From the NCBI GenBank assembly GCA_019414205.1, contig DXML01000005.1, positions 33,231 to 97,230 on the forward strand: a stretch of DNA of 64,000 nucleotides, given 5' to 3'. The translations under genes were made by a program, and so were the position numbers. How positions within the stretch are numbered: the stretch's first letter is position 1; each line of letters begins with the position of its first letter. This DNA comes from Collinsella sp. (lineage in GTDB: Bacteria > Actinomycetota > Coriobacteriia > Coriobacteriales > Coriobacteriaceae). Below, piece after piece: positions 7,319 through 16,214 of the stretch. The notes beneath the pieces are model-generated. The model saw only the letters and a list, made by a program, of their open reading frames with translations. It was not told the DNA's origin and ran no database searches.

Positions 7319-9349
7319 ATGACCGCACCCGCATCCAAACTGCTCCAGCCCATTACGGTTGGCCCCCTTGAGCTTAAAAACCGCATTATGTTCCCGCCGC
7401 TGACCACCGGCTACGAGGAGCGCGACGGTTCCATTGGCGAGCGCAGCCTGGCTTTTTACGAGCGCCTGGCCCGTGGCGGCGTGAGCTACATCGTCATCGG
7501 CGACGTTGCTCCTGTTATGACCGCAAGCCCCACGCCCAAGTTAGCGACCGACGCCCAGATCCCCACGTTTAAGGCGCTGGCCGACGCCGTTCACAAGCAC
7601 GGCGCCAAGGTCGCGCTGCAGCTGTTCCACCCCGAGTACGACGTGCCCGGCGTCGGCCGCATGGTCATGGGTTCCATGGCCGCCGCCAAGGCTGCGCAGG
7701 AGGCCAAGGCCGCCGGCGACGAGGAGACCTTTGCCGCCAAGATGGCCGAGTCCAACGAGATCCGCAAGCAGGCCTACGCCAAGCTGCACCACGACATGCA
7801 GCACTTTGTGAACGAGGCGAGCGTAGAGCAGCTCACCCAGATCAAGGAGGCCATCGCTGCCTCGGCCGCCCGCGCGCAGCAGGCCGGCATCGACGCCATC
7901 GAGGTTCACGGCGACCGTCTGGTGGGTTCGCTGTGCTCGGCCATCCTCAACCAGCGCACCGACGAGTACGGTGGCTCGTTCGAGAACCGCGTTCGCTATG
8001 CGCTCGAGGTTGTCGCCGCCATTAAGGAAGCCGCGCCGCAGCTGATGGTGGAGTACAAGCTCCCCGTGATCATGGAGAACCCCGACGGCACGCCGCGCGG
8101 CAAGGGCGGCCTGCAGCCCGATGAGGCCTGCGAGTTTGCCAAGCTGCTCGAGGGCGCCGGCATCGACATGATCCAGGTTGCACAGGCCAACCATACCGGC
8201 AACATGGGCGACACCATTCCGCCCATGGGCGCCATGCCCTACAACTGGACGCTGCCCGTGGCCGAGCGCGTCAAGGCCCTGGTCTCCGTGCCGGTGGCAA
8301 CCGTCGGCCGCGTTGTCTCGGTCGAGGCCGGCGAGAAGATCCTGGAAGACGGTTCGGCCGATATCATCGCGTACGGCCGCTCGCTCATGTGCGACCCCGA
8401 CATTGCGCTGAAGGCCGCCACGGGCGAGCCCATCCGCGAGTGCCTCAACTGCAACAAGGGCTGCGTCGACGCGATTCAAAACCGCAAGTACATCTCGTGC
8501 GTGCTCAATGCCGAGAACGGAGACGAGGCGACCATCGCCATTAAGCCGGGCGAGGGCGACAAGAAGATTGCCGTGGTGGGCGGCGGTATTGCCGGCCTGG
8601 AGGCCGCGCGCGTGGCGGCCAAGCGCGGCTACGACGTGACCGTCTACGAGGCGAGCGATCATCTGGGCGGCCAGATTGTGCTGGCGGCCGCGCCTCCGCG
8701 CAAGGACGAGATCATGCGCTCGGTCGAGTACTACGAGAAGATTCTGCCTGGCCTGGGCGTGAAGGTTGAGCTCAACCATGCCGCTACCGCTGAGGACCTC
8801 AACGCCGCCGACGCCGCGATTGTGGCCGTGGGCGCGCACGACGTGGTCATCCCCGTTCCGGGTGCCGATTCGGACAAGGTCGTCTCGAGCTGGGACGTGC
8901 TGGCCGGCAAGGTGGAGCTTACGGGCCGCGTCGCTGTCATTGGTGGTGGCCTGGTGGGCACCGAGACTGCCGAGTACCTGCTGCAGCGCGGCTGCGAGGT
9001 GGCGATCGTCGAGATGCTCGACAAGATTGCCGCGGGCGAGTCCGAGACCATTCTGCCGCTGATTATGAACGACTTTGCCGCCCACAACGTTGAGCAGCAC
9101 GTTAAGACCCGCCTGACCGCCATTACCGACGAGGGCGTGGAGGCCGTTCGCACCACCGAGGACGGCGCCGAGGAGCCGGTGAAGATCGCCTGCGATTACG
9201 TGGTGATGGCCGTGGGCTCCAAGGCCAACGCGTTTGACCTGGACGGCGTAACGGTGCCCGTGACCTGCGTGGGCGACTGCTCGGGCGAGCGCACCGCCGA
9301 CATTGCGAGCGCCATTCGCACGGCGTATCACGCGGCCAACGAGCTGTAG
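7319..9349 (+). CDS. Old Yellow Enzyme/2,4-dienoyl-CoA-reductase-like FMN/FAD/4Fe-4S oxidoreductase
   Basis: A 676-residue protein with the layout of 2,4-dienoyl-CoA reductase, 2-enoate reductase and bile-acid BaiCD/BaiH enzymes. It has an N-terminal FMN TIM barrel (about 5-355, 'PITVGPLELKNRIMFPP', 'IEVHGDRLVGS'), a four-Cys iron-sulfur loop CLNCNKGCVDAIQNRKYISC (about 375-395), and C-terminal FAD/NAD(P) domains with GGGIAGLEAA (about 421) and GGGLVGTETAEYL (about 542). It would reduce an activated C=C bond with NAD(P)H; the substrate cannot be told. The ATG at 7319 is chosen because GAGAGG lies seven bases upstream, whereas the ATG at 7313 abuts it. A strong terminator follows, so it is probably monocistronic. 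Confidence 0.9.
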   Translation: MTAPASKLLQPITVGPLELKNRIMFPPLTTGYEERDGSIGERSLAFYERLARGGVSYIVIGDVAPVMTASPTPKLATDAQIPTFKALADAVHKHGAKVALQLFHPEYDVPGVGRMVMGSMAAAKAAQEAKAAGDEETFAAKMAESNEIRKQAYAKLHHDMQHFVNEASVEQLTQIKEAIAASAARAQQAGIDAIEVHGDRLVGSLCSAILNQRTDEYGGSFENRVRYALEVVAAIKEAAPQLMVEYKLPVIMENPDGTPRGKGGLQPDEACEFAKLLEGAGIDMIQVAQANHTGNMGDTIPPMGAMPYNWTLPVAERVKALVSVPVATVGRVVSVEAGEKILEDGSADIIAYGRSLMCDPDIALKAATGEPIRECLNCNKGCVDAIQNRKYISCVLNAENGDEATIAIKPGEGDKKIAVVGGGIAGLEAARVAAKRGYDVTVYEASDHLGGQIVLAAAPPRKDEIMRSVEYYEKILPGLGVKVELNHAATAEDLNAADAAIVAVGAHDVVIPVPGADSDKVVSSWDVLAGKVELTGRVAVIGGGLVGTETAEYLLQRGCEVAIVEMLDKIAAGESETILPLIMNDFAAHNVEQHVKTRLTAITDEGVEAVRTTEDGAEEPVKIACDYVVMAVGSKANAFDLDGVTVPVTCVGDCSGERTADIASAIRTAYHAANEL

Positions 9350-9426
9350 TTGAACATCGCGGCCAGGCGGGGCGGTAGCACGGATCCGCCTCGCCCGGCT
9401 GTGTCCCGTCGGGTGTCAACCGGTGC

Positions 9427-9461
9427 GGGGCCTGCAAGCGCAGCAGGCCCCGCCCTTTTTG
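9427..9461 (+). terminator. Intrinsic terminator after the flavoenzyme gene
   Basis: GGGGCCTGC (9427-9435) pairs with GCAGGCCCC (9443-9451) and is followed by a T-rich run. Confidence 0.9.
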
Positions 9462-9798
9462 TTTTGCTTCGGTGGATGGCAATGCGCGGTAATCATGAGG
9501 AGTAAGGACGTCTACTGCCTTGCTGATTACTCAAAATTATTGGGGGAGGGGTTAATAACTATATCCTCTATGCCAAAGGACATAAAGAGGTGTCAATTTT
9601 GTTGACAGGCGAATGACGATTGGCTGCGAGTCAGCTACCAGCGTAAATAATCGATAAAGAAATGTCGTAAATTGGTGCCAAATGCCCAGATAACGCCGCG
9701 TCTATTTTAATTAACTGCTTTGAGCAAACAGTAAAATGCTACTATCTAACTTGCACGTAAGAAAGCAGATTAACGGTTAAGGCTAAGAAGTGGCAGGT
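9462..9798. other. AT-richer intergenic region
   Basis: The base composition is clearly lower in GC than the flanks. It contains TACTAT (9740-9745) as a possible -10 for the following HTH gene, with only weak -35 matches. Nothing else was recognised. Confidence 0.4.
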
Positions 9799-10194
9799 AT
9801 GTCGGAAGCAACTAGGACTCGCACGCATGCGCCCGAGGTTAGGCAGCGCGCCGTCGAGATCCTCCAAGAGGGGGTCGGTCATCGCGCCCTCGCCGCGGAG
9901 CTTGGCATTCCCCAGGCCACGGCTCGTCAGTGGGCCCGCGCGTATGCCGTAGGCGGTGCCGACGCCGTTCTCAACGCCGGTTCGCATCATCACACCTATT
10001 CGTACGAAGTTAAGCTCGCCGTGGTCAAGGACCGCTTGGAAAACGGCTTAACAGTTCGCGAGGCCATGATCAAGCACAAGATTCCCAGCGAGTCTTCGGT
10101 CAAGGCTTGGTGCCGCCAGTATCGCGAGAGCGGTGAGCCCGCGCTGGTTGATAAGCCGCGCGGTCGCAAGCCGCGCGTTAAAAAGGCGGAATAG
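9799..10194 (+). CDS. Double helix-turn-helix, transposase-OrfA-like DNA-binding protein
   Basis: A 131-residue protein with two tandem HTH modules. The first (about 12-55) has 'RAVEILQEGVGHRALAAELGIPQATARQWARAY'. The second (about 70-110) has 'VKDRLENGLTVREAMIKHKIPSESSVKAWCRQYRE' and ends in a basic tail. This is the fold of the IS3/IS150 OrfA half, but no OrfB follows and no inverted repeats were seen, so it may be a domesticated regulator. The ATG at 9799 is used; a GTG at 9790 is an alternative. It lies 287 bases before the hydrogenase operon with a terminator between, so co-transcription is unlikely. Confidence 0.7.
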   Translation: MSEATRTRTHAPEVRQRAVEILQEGVGHRALAAELGIPQATARQWARAYAVGGADAVLNAGSHHHTYSYEVKLAVVKDRLENGLTVREAMIKHKIPSESSVKAWCRQYRESGEPALVDKPRGRKPRVKKAE

Positions 10195-10206
10195 CGAACG
10201 GGATGG

Positions 10207-10230
10207 TGCGCCCACAGGGGCGCATTTTTC
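10207..10230 (+). terminator. Intrinsic terminator after the HTH gene
   Basis: TGCGCCC (10207-10213) pairs with GGGCGCA (10218-10224) across a 4-nt loop and is followed by TTTTTC. Confidence 0.8.
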
Positions 10231-10481
10231 TTGCCGCGCCAACTTTTTGGACCGTCGTGAGCCTACTGGAACATCCTCCAAAGTGGTTAATAAACCGCGC
10301 GCAGTGGCCCGTGCGCCCGCCGCCGCGATAGGGGGAGCGTCGCCTCTCTGCTCCAAAGCGGACAGACTCGTTACCCCGTACGCCTAAAACTCCCCAGTTG
10401 ACCGAAAACCCGCCGCCGCTACTCCTCAACTGAGCTATAACGTTAAACAATTGCAGCGTTTTTGCATGGGGGAGTGATGGT

Positions 10482-13364
10482 ATGACGCTACTGTATTTCC
10501 TTACCCTGTTTCCGCTGGTACCGGCGCTGGGCATGCTGCTCGCGCGCGGTGACCGCGCCCGCGATGCGGTAGGGCTTGTAGGCTCTGGCATCATTATGGC
10601 GGTGACGGTTGTAGTCGCCGTCATGTTTTTTGGCACGGGCCCGCAGAGCTTCGAGGTTGCCCCCGGCACCTCGCATGTGCTCTCGATCATCAGCTCCGTC
10701 ATCGACGTGATCCTGTGCGCCGTCATCCTGTACAACGCGCGTAAATATAAGAGCACGCTCACCACGGTGCTCGGCGTGGTGCAGCTGGTGGGTTCGGTTG
10801 CCTTCGCTGCTATGACGTTGCCCGCGGCCGAGGTTGTCACCGCCACGCCGCTCTACCTGGACTACATGAGCGTGATCATGGTCCTCGCCGTCGGCATCGT
10901 TGGCAGTCTAATCTGCTTGTATGCCCTGGGCTACATGAAGGACTTCCAGGCCCATGACGAGCACGAGGCCGCGCTGCGCGGGCAGACCGCGCCCGACCGT
11001 CGCCCGCAGTTCCTGGCGCTCATGTTCCTGTTCCTCTCGGCCATGTTCGTCATCGTGACGAGCGACAACCTTGAGTGGCTGTTCTGCGGCTGGGAAATCA
11101 CCACCGTGTGTTCGTTCCTTATGATTGGCTACACGCGTACGCCCGAGGCCATCAAGAACGCCTTTACCCAAATCATCCTCAACATGCTGGGCGGCATCGC
11201 GTTTTTGGCCGGACTTATGTATCTGCACGTTAACGGCATGCCGCTGACCATCTCGGGCATGATCGAGCTTTCCGGCACCGGAACCGCGCAGTCCGCGCTG
11301 CTGGTGATGCCGGTCATCCTGTTGTCGCTCGCCGCGCTCACCAAGGCCGCACAGATGCCGTTCCACACTTGGCTGTTGGGTGCCATGGTTGCACCCACTC
11401 CCACGAGCGCCCTGCTGCACTCGTCAACCATGGTCAAAGCCGGCGTGTTCCTGATGGTCAAGCTGAGCCCACTCTATGCCATCTACCCCGTGACCGGCTT
11501 TATGGTCACGAGTGTGGGTGCCATCACGTTTTTGCTCGCTGCACTCATGGCCATCTCGCAGAGCAACGCCAAACGCGTGCTCGCGTACTCCACCATTTCC
11601 AACTTGGGCCTCATCAGTGCCTGCTTGGGTGTCGGCGCGCCCGAGGCCGTATGGGCGGCCATCTTCCTGATCTTGTTCCATACGGTGGCCAAGTCGCTGC
11701 TGTTCCTGTGCGTGGGCACGGCCGAGCATCATATCGGCAGCCGCAATATCGAGGACATGGACGGCATGTTCAGCCGCATGCCGCACCTGACGCGTCTGAT
11801 GATGCTGGGCATTATGGGCATGTTTGTGGCGCCGTTTGGCATGCTCGTGTCCAAGTGGGGCGCCCTGGTGGCGTTTGCGCAGACCGGCAACGTGCTCATG
11901 ATCATGGTGCTTGCCTTTGGCTCGGCCGCGACGTTTTACTTCTGGGGCAAGTGGCTTGCCAAGCTTTCGGGCGTCGACCCCACGGCTCAAAACGTTGAGG
12001 TCAATGTCCATAAGACCGAATGGATGGCCCTCAACACCATCGCCGCGCTGCTGATTCTGTGCTGCGTGGCGTTTCCGGTTATCTCGAGCGGTCTGGTGTC
12101 GCCTTACTTGGCCATGGTGTTTGGCCGCGTGCCGTACGTTATTGGCAAGGACGCCATGTATCTGATGGTGGTTATCGTGGCTTTTATCGCCGTGGTGCTG
12201 CTGACGTCATTCCGCGTGAGCAACAAACCGCACGTCAACGTGTACCTTTCGGGCGTGGGAACCGACAAATATCGCCATTTCCGCGGCTCGATGGGACACG
12301 AGGTGAAGGCCGAAAAGCGCAATTGGTACTCGGAGGACGCCCTTGGCGAGAAGCGTATTGGCCCCGCGGGTAGCGTCGTATGCTGCAGCATTATCTTGTT
12401 TGCGCTGCTGTGTTGCGCATGGATTGGGCCCGAGCGGCTTGCCATGAGCACGCCCTCGGTGCTGCGCGGCAAGTATTTCGAAGGTTCGGGCGTCGTGGGC
12501 ATCTTTATTGGCACCGTGGCGTTTGCCTTGCTGGCGCCGCTTGCGGGCGGCTTGATCGACGGCATCGACCGCAAACTTTCGGCTCGCATGCAGGGCCGCG
12601 TGGGCCCGCGCCTGCTGCAGCCCTTCTACGACGTTGCCAAGCTGCTGCGCAAGGCCCCTGCCAGCGTAAACACCATGGACGATACCTATATGGCGTGCGC
12701 GCTCATCTTTACCGTCGTGGGCGGCGGCATCTTTGTGTCGGGCTCCAACACGCTGCTGTGCGCTTTTATGGTGACGCTCGCCGCGATCTTTGTGGTGCTG
12801 GCGTCCGCCTCGACGCAAAGCCCGTTTGCGCAGGTCGGCGCCGATCGCGAGCTGCTGCAGGTTATGAGCTACGAGCCCGCCGTTCTGCTGATGAGCGTGG
12901 GCCTGTATCTCGCCACCGATAGCTTCGATTCCATCGCCGTGACCGGGCAGTCGGCGCCCATCATCGTGTACAGTGCGCCCATTTTCCTGGCGCTGCTTGC
13001 GGTGCTCACCATCAAGCTACGCAAGTCGCCGTTTGACCTTTCGTACTCGCATCACGCGCATCAGGAGATTGTCCAGGGCGTCGCCACCGAGATGAGCGGC
13101 GGCACGCTGGCCAAGATGACCCTTATGCACTGGTGCGAGACCGTGCTGTTTTTGATGTGGGTGGGCATGTTCTTTGTTTGGGACAACCCGGTGAGCTGGG
13201 TCGTAGCCCTGGTCGTGATGGCCGCGACGTATTTTGTCGAGGTGCTGATCGACAACACCTTCGCACGCAGCACCTGGCGCAGCTGCTTTAAGCTCGGCTG
13301 GGGCGTGGCGCTGGTGTTTGGCCTGCTCAACCTTATGCCCATCCTCGTCGACGTGTTTATTTAG
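10482..13364 (+). CDS. echAB: Fused hydrogenase membrane subunit, EchA (NuoL-like) plus EchB (NuoH-like)
   Basis: A 960-residue polytopic membrane protein. Residues about 1-640 are a NuoL/HyfB/EchA-type proton-pumping subunit ('KAAQMPFHTWLLGAM', 'PTPTSALLHSSTMVKAGVFL'). From about 660 it becomes a NuoH/HycD/EchB-type subunit, with RMQGRVGPRLLQPFYDVAKLL in two stretches (about 702) and 'QEIVQGVATEMSGG' (about 870). In Ech hydrogenases these are separate genes; here they are one frame with no stop or frameshift between. A GGGGGAG site precedes the ATG. It is first of five genes spaced 0-12 bases apart. Its likely role is coupling ferredoxin-driven H2 evolution to ion pumping. Confidence 0.9.
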   Translation: MTLLYFLTLFPLVPALGMLLARGDRARDAVGLVGSGIIMAVTVVVAVMFFGTGPQSFEVAPGTSHVLSIISSVIDVILCAVILYNARKYKSTLTTVLGVVQLVGSVAFAAMTLPAAEVVTATPLYLDYMSVIMVLAVGIVGSLICLYALGYMKDFQAHDEHEAALRGQTAPDRRPQFLALMFLFLSAMFVIVTSDNLEWLFCGWEITTVCSFLMIGYTRTPEAIKNAFTQIILNMLGGIAFLAGLMYLHVNGMPLTISGMIELSGTGTAQSALLVMPVILLSLAALTKAAQMPFHTWLLGAMVAPTPTSALLHSSTMVKAGVFLMVKLSPLYAIYPVTGFMVTSVGAITFLLAALMAISQSNAKRVLAYSTISNLGLISACLGVGAPEAVWAAIFLILFHTVAKSLLFLCVGTAEHHIGSRNIEDMDGMFSRMPHLTRLMMLGIMGMFVAPFGMLVSKWGALVAFAQTGNVLMIMVLAFGSAATFYFWGKWLAKLSGVDPTAQNVEVNVHKTEWMALNTIAALLILCCVAFPVISSGLVSPYLAMVFGRVPYVIGKDAMYLMVVIVAFIAVVLLTSFRVSNKPHVNVYLSGVGTDKYRHFRGSMGHEVKAEKRNWYSEDALGEKRIGPAGSVVCCSIILFALLCCAWIGPERLAMSTPSVLRGKYFEGSGVVGIFIGTVAFALLAPLAGGLIDGIDRKLSARMQGRVGPRLLQPFYDVAKLLRKAPASVNTMDDTYMACALIFTVVGGGIFVSGSNTLLCAFMVTLAAIFVVLASASTQSPFAQVGADRELLQVMSYEPAVLLMSVGLYLATDSFDSIAVTGQSAPIIVYSAPIFLALLAVLTIKLRKSPFDLSYSHHAHQEIVQGVATEMSGGTLAKMTLMHWCETVLFLMWVGMFFVWDNPVSWVVALVVMAATYFVEVLIDNTFARSTWRSCFKLGWGVALVFGLLNLMPILVDVFI

Positions 13365-13376
13365 GAGGCGGCATCC

Positions 13377-13997
13377 ATGGATCATAAAATGTCGCGCTCG
13401 CCGTGGGTTATTCATTACGACGGCTCGAGCTGCAACGGATGCGATATCGAGGTGCTGGCCTCGCTCACGCCGCTGTTCGATGCGGAGCGCTTTGGCGTGG
13501 TCAATACCGGCAACCCCAAGCATGCGGACATCTTTTTGGTGACGGGCTCGGTCAACGCTCAGAACTTGCCTGTCGTGCGCCAGATTTACAACCAGATGCT
13601 CGAGCCCAAGTGCGTGGTGGCCTGCGGTATCTGCGCGTGCTCGGGCGGCGTGTTCCGCGATGCCTACAACGTGATCGGCGGCGTGGACCGCGCGATTCCC
13701 GTGGACGTGTACGCGCCCGGATGCGCCATTCGCCCCGAGACCGTGATCGATGCCATCGTGGAGGCGTGCGGCATCCTGGACCAGAAGGAGGCCGTGATGC
13801 GCGCCGGCGGCGATCCGCTTACCGTGGGCGGTGCCGCTACCTGGGACGGTGGCGTTGAGCTGGGCGAGGACGGGTTTGTGGCTGCGGGGGCCGGGGCTGG
13901 GGCCGCCGCCGGTGACGCACCTGTCGGGAAGCCCGTCGCTGGCGACGCGCCTACTGGGACGCCCGCCGCACCCGCCGCTGCAAAGGAGGCCGAGTAA
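13377..13997 (+). CDS. echC: Group 4 [NiFe]-hydrogenase small subunit (EchC/NuoB-like)
   Basis: A 206-residue NuoB-family protein that should bind the proximal 4Fe-4S cluster. Cys19 and Cys22 lie in SCNGCD, further cysteines in VACGICACSGG (about 80-90), and another in APGCAIRP (about 117). From about residue 150 the chain becomes a Gly/Ala/Pro-rich tail (GAGAGAAAGDAPVGKPV) not needed for cluster binding and unusual for the family. The gene follows the fused membrane subunit by 12 bases. Its stop overlaps the next start by one base. Confidence 0.92.
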   Translation: MDHKMSRSPWVIHYDGSSCNGCDIEVLASLTPLFDAERFGVVNTGNPKHADIFLVTGSVNAQNLPVVRQIYNQMLEPKCVVACGICACSGGVFRDAYNVIGGVDRAIPVDVYAPGCAIRPETVIDAIVEACGILDQKEAVMRAGGDPLTVGGAATWDGGVELGEDGFVAAGAGAGAAAGDAPVGKPVAGDAPTGTPAAPAAAKEAE

Positions 13998-14698
13998 TGC
14001 AAAAGGCAATCTATACCACCGTCGGGATCGACGAGCTCCTGTCGCATGTCCAGGCGCTCAAGGGCGCCGGCGCGCGCTTTGTGCAGATGCATGCCGAGCG
14101 CAACGTCGACGACGGATCGTATCGCTTGGTCTATACGTTTATCAACGTTCGCGCTGCTCAGGAACATATTGCGCAGGACGGCAGCTATGCGATCGAGAAC
14201 CTGGTGGTTGAGGGCATCGACCAGTACCAGGAGATTCCGTCCATCAGCTCGTACTATCCGGCGGTGTTCCCGTTTGAAAACGAAGCGCACGATCTGTTTG
14301 GTCTTGCCATCACCGATATGCAAATCGACTTTAAGGGCTTTTTCTACCAGGTCTCGACTGCCGAACCCATGAGCGTTATCACACCCGAGGTGAAGGCCGC
14401 GCGTGAGAAGGCCATGAAAGTCCGCGCGGCCGCCGAGGCCAAGGCGCGCAAGGCCTCTCCCGCAGCCGCCGCTGCCGCTGCTGCCACGGGCGCTGGCGAT
14501 GCCGCGGGCGCTGCCGTCGCTCAGCCCACTGCGGTTGCCGGCTCCGATGCTCAGCACGATGAAGCTGCCGCCAAGGCCGCACTTAAAGCCGCCGAGATGG
14601 AGGCAAAGCTCGCCGCCATGGACCCCGAGAAAGCGGCCAAGGTCCGCGCGGCGCTTGCCGCCAAGGCCGCCCGCGACAAGCAGAAAAAGGAGGCGTAA
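13997..14698 (+). CDS. echD: Hydrogenase subunit EchD (NuoC/30-kDa-like) with Ala-rich C-terminal tail
   Basis: The first ~125 residues match the NuoC/HycE N-terminal domain ('ISSYYPAVFPFENEAHDLFGLAI'), which packs against the large subunit. The remaining ~105 residues are an Ala/Lys/Glu-rich, low-complexity helical tail, longer than usual for EchD, and parallel to the tail on the preceding subunit. The gene starts on the last base of the previous stop and ends five bases before the large subunit. Confidence 0.87.
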   Translation: MQKAIYTTVGIDELLSHVQALKGAGARFVQMHAERNVDDGSYRLVYTFINVRAAQEHIAQDGSYAIENLVVEGIDQYQEIPSISSYYPAVFPFENEAHDLFGLAITDMQIDFKGFFYQVSTAEPMSVITPEVKAAREKAMKVRAAAEAKARKASPAAAAAAAATGAGDAAGAAVAQPTAVAGSDAQHDEAAAKAALKAAEMEAKLAAMDPEKAAKVRAALAAKAARDKQKKEA

Positions 14699-14703
14699 GG
14701 TCC

Positions 14704-15792
14704 ATGGCACATCGCTCCGTTATTCCGTTTGGCCCGCAGCACCCGGTGCTGCCCGAGCCGCTTCATCTGGACCTGGTGATCGAGGACGACCGCGTCATCG
14801 AGGCAATTCCGCAGATCGGCTTTGTGCACCGCGGGCTCGAGAAGCTCACCGAAAAGCGCGATATGCACCAGTTTGGCTATATCGCCGAGCGCATCTGCGG
14901 CATTTGCGCCGTGGGCCATAGTTGCGGCTATGCCAGCGCCTGCGAGCGCATGCTCGACATCGAGGTGCCTGGCCGTGTGCAGTATATCCGCACCATTTTG
15001 CACGAGCTTTCGCGCATTCACTCGCATCTGCTGTGGCTGGGCCTGCTCGCCGATGCCTTTGGCTTCGAGGCGCTGTTCTATCGTTCGTGGACCCTGCGCG
15101 AGCAGATTCTCAAGATCTTTGAGAGCACGTGCGGCGGGCGCGTGATTCTGTCGATTAACGAGATCGGCGGCCTTAAGCACGATATCGAGGACTCCGAGCT
15201 GGCGGGCATTGTCCAGACGCTCGAAGCCATGCGTCCCGACTACGAGGCCCTGGTGCATACGTTTTTGGACGATGACAGCTGCGGCGAGCGCCTGCATGGC
15301 GTGGGCTCAATCAGCAAGAAGGACGCGCTGGATCTGTCGATGGTCGGTCCGTTCGGTCGCGCCTCGGGCGTGGATTACGACGTGCGCATGTTTGGCGACG
15401 GCGCCTATGCGGATCTGGCCGCGTTTGAACCCATCGTGGCGACCGACGGCGACTGCTATGCCCGCTGCCAGGTGCGTTGCGCCGAGGTCACGCAGGCCAT
15501 GGATATCATCAAGGAGCTTGTCGGTAAGATTCCACACGACGGCATCGGCGGGCGCACCAAGCTTACGCCGGCCGACGGCGCGCGCGGCGAGGTTGTGATT
15601 GAACAGCCGCGCGGCGAGGCGTACTACTATGTACGCGGCAACGGCACCAAGAACCTGGACCGTTTTCGCGTGCGAACGCCGACGTCGCAAAACCTGGCGG
15701 GTCTGACACATGCGCTGCAGGGCGTGCTCCTTGCCAACGTGCCCATGATTATCCTGACCATCGACCCCTGCATTAGCTGCACGGAAAGGTAG
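14704..15792 (+). CDS. echE: Group 4 [NiFe]-hydrogenase large catalytic subunit (EchE)
   Basis: A 362-residue protein with both nickel-binding Cys pairs: ERICGICAVGHS (Cys65, Cys68) and DPCISCTER (Cys356, Cys359). This separates a real hydrogenase from complex I NuoD, which lacks them. The chain ends three residues after the last Cys, so there is almost no C-terminal peptide for a maturation protease to remove, as in some Ech enzymes. No formate dehydrogenase, Hyp or protease genes are in the window, which argues for a ferredoxin-linked Ech rather than a formate hydrogenlyase. Confidence 0.94.
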   Translation: MAHRSVIPFGPQHPVLPEPLHLDLVIEDDRVIEAIPQIGFVHRGLEKLTEKRDMHQFGYIAERICGICAVGHSCGYASACERMLDIEVPGRVQYIRTILHELSRIHSHLLWLGLLADAFGFEALFYRSWTLREQILKIFESTCGGRVILSINEIGGLKHDIEDSELAGIVQTLEAMRPDYEALVHTFLDDDSCGERLHGVGSISKKDALDLSMVGPFGRASGVDYDVRMFGDGAYADLAAFEPIVATDGDCYARCQVRCAEVTQAMDIIKELVGKIPHDGIGGRTKLTPADGARGEVVIEQPRGEAYYYVRGNGTKNLDRFRVRTPTSQNLAGLTHALQGVLLANVPMIILTIDPCISCTER

Positions 15793-15799
15793 GCGCGGC

Positions 15800-16141
15800 A
15801 TGAGTTTGCTGACATTTGCCAAGACGGCCTTGGGCTCTATGGTCAAGCAGCCGGTTACGGTGTGCTATCCGCAGGAGGGGCTGACGGCACCCGAGCGCTT
15901 GCGCGGGCATATCGTCAATGACATGGATGTGTGCATCTGCTGCGGCATGTGCGCGCGTCGCTGCCCGGCGGGCGCGCTTTCGGTCGATCGCAAGGGCGGC
16001 ACCTGGTCGATTGACCCGTACGCCTGCGTGGTGTGCGGCGAGTGCATCGAAAGCTGCCCCAAGCACTGCCTGACTATGGACACCGCCCGTACTCCGGTTG
16101 CGGCGGATAAGACTCCCACGGTAGAAACCAAGCCGGAATAA
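15800..16141 (+). CDS. echF: Hydrogenase 2[4Fe-4S] ferredoxin subunit (EchF)
   Basis: A 113-residue polyferredoxin with two full cluster motifs, CICCGMCARRCPAG (about 49-62) and CVVCGECIESCPKH (about 77-90). It would bring electrons from soluble ferredoxin to the hydrogenase small subunit. It is last in the five-gene operon, seven bases after the large subunit, and is followed by a strong GC hairpin. Confidence 0.93.
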   Translation: MSLLTFAKTALGSMVKQPVTVCYPQEGLTAPERLRGHIVNDMDVCICCGMCARRCPAGALSVDRKGGTWSIDPYACVVCGECIESCPKHCLTMDTARTPVAADKTPTVETKPE

Positions 16142-16150
16142 CGCGAAGAC

Positions 16151-16182
16151 GGGCCGGTGGGGCAAAAATGCCCCACCGGCCC
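16151..16182 (+). terminator. GC-rich hairpin ending the hydrogenase operon
   Basis: A perfect 13-bp stem (16151-16163 with 16170-16182) lies ten bases after the echF stop. It lacks a T-run, so it may stall transcription or protect the 3' end rather than act as a classical terminator. Confidence 0.65.
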
Positions 16183-16214
16183 CGCGCGTGAACGCGCGGC
16201 TGAACCGCCGAGAA

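Noticed and set aside
7541..9331. 596-codon minus-strand open frame
   Set aside because: Antisense to the flavoenzyme, which has clear FMN, Fe-S and FAD motifs; the frame is Gly/His/Leu/Arg-rich without known domains.
9799..10194. Intact IS3-family insertion sequence
   Set aside because: Only an OrfA-like HTH protein is present; no OrfB, frameshift signal or terminal inverted repeats were found.
10482..16141. Respiratory complex I or formate hydrogenlyase
   Set aside because: The large subunit has both nickel-binding CxxC pairs, which NuoD lacks, and no formate dehydrogenase gene is present.
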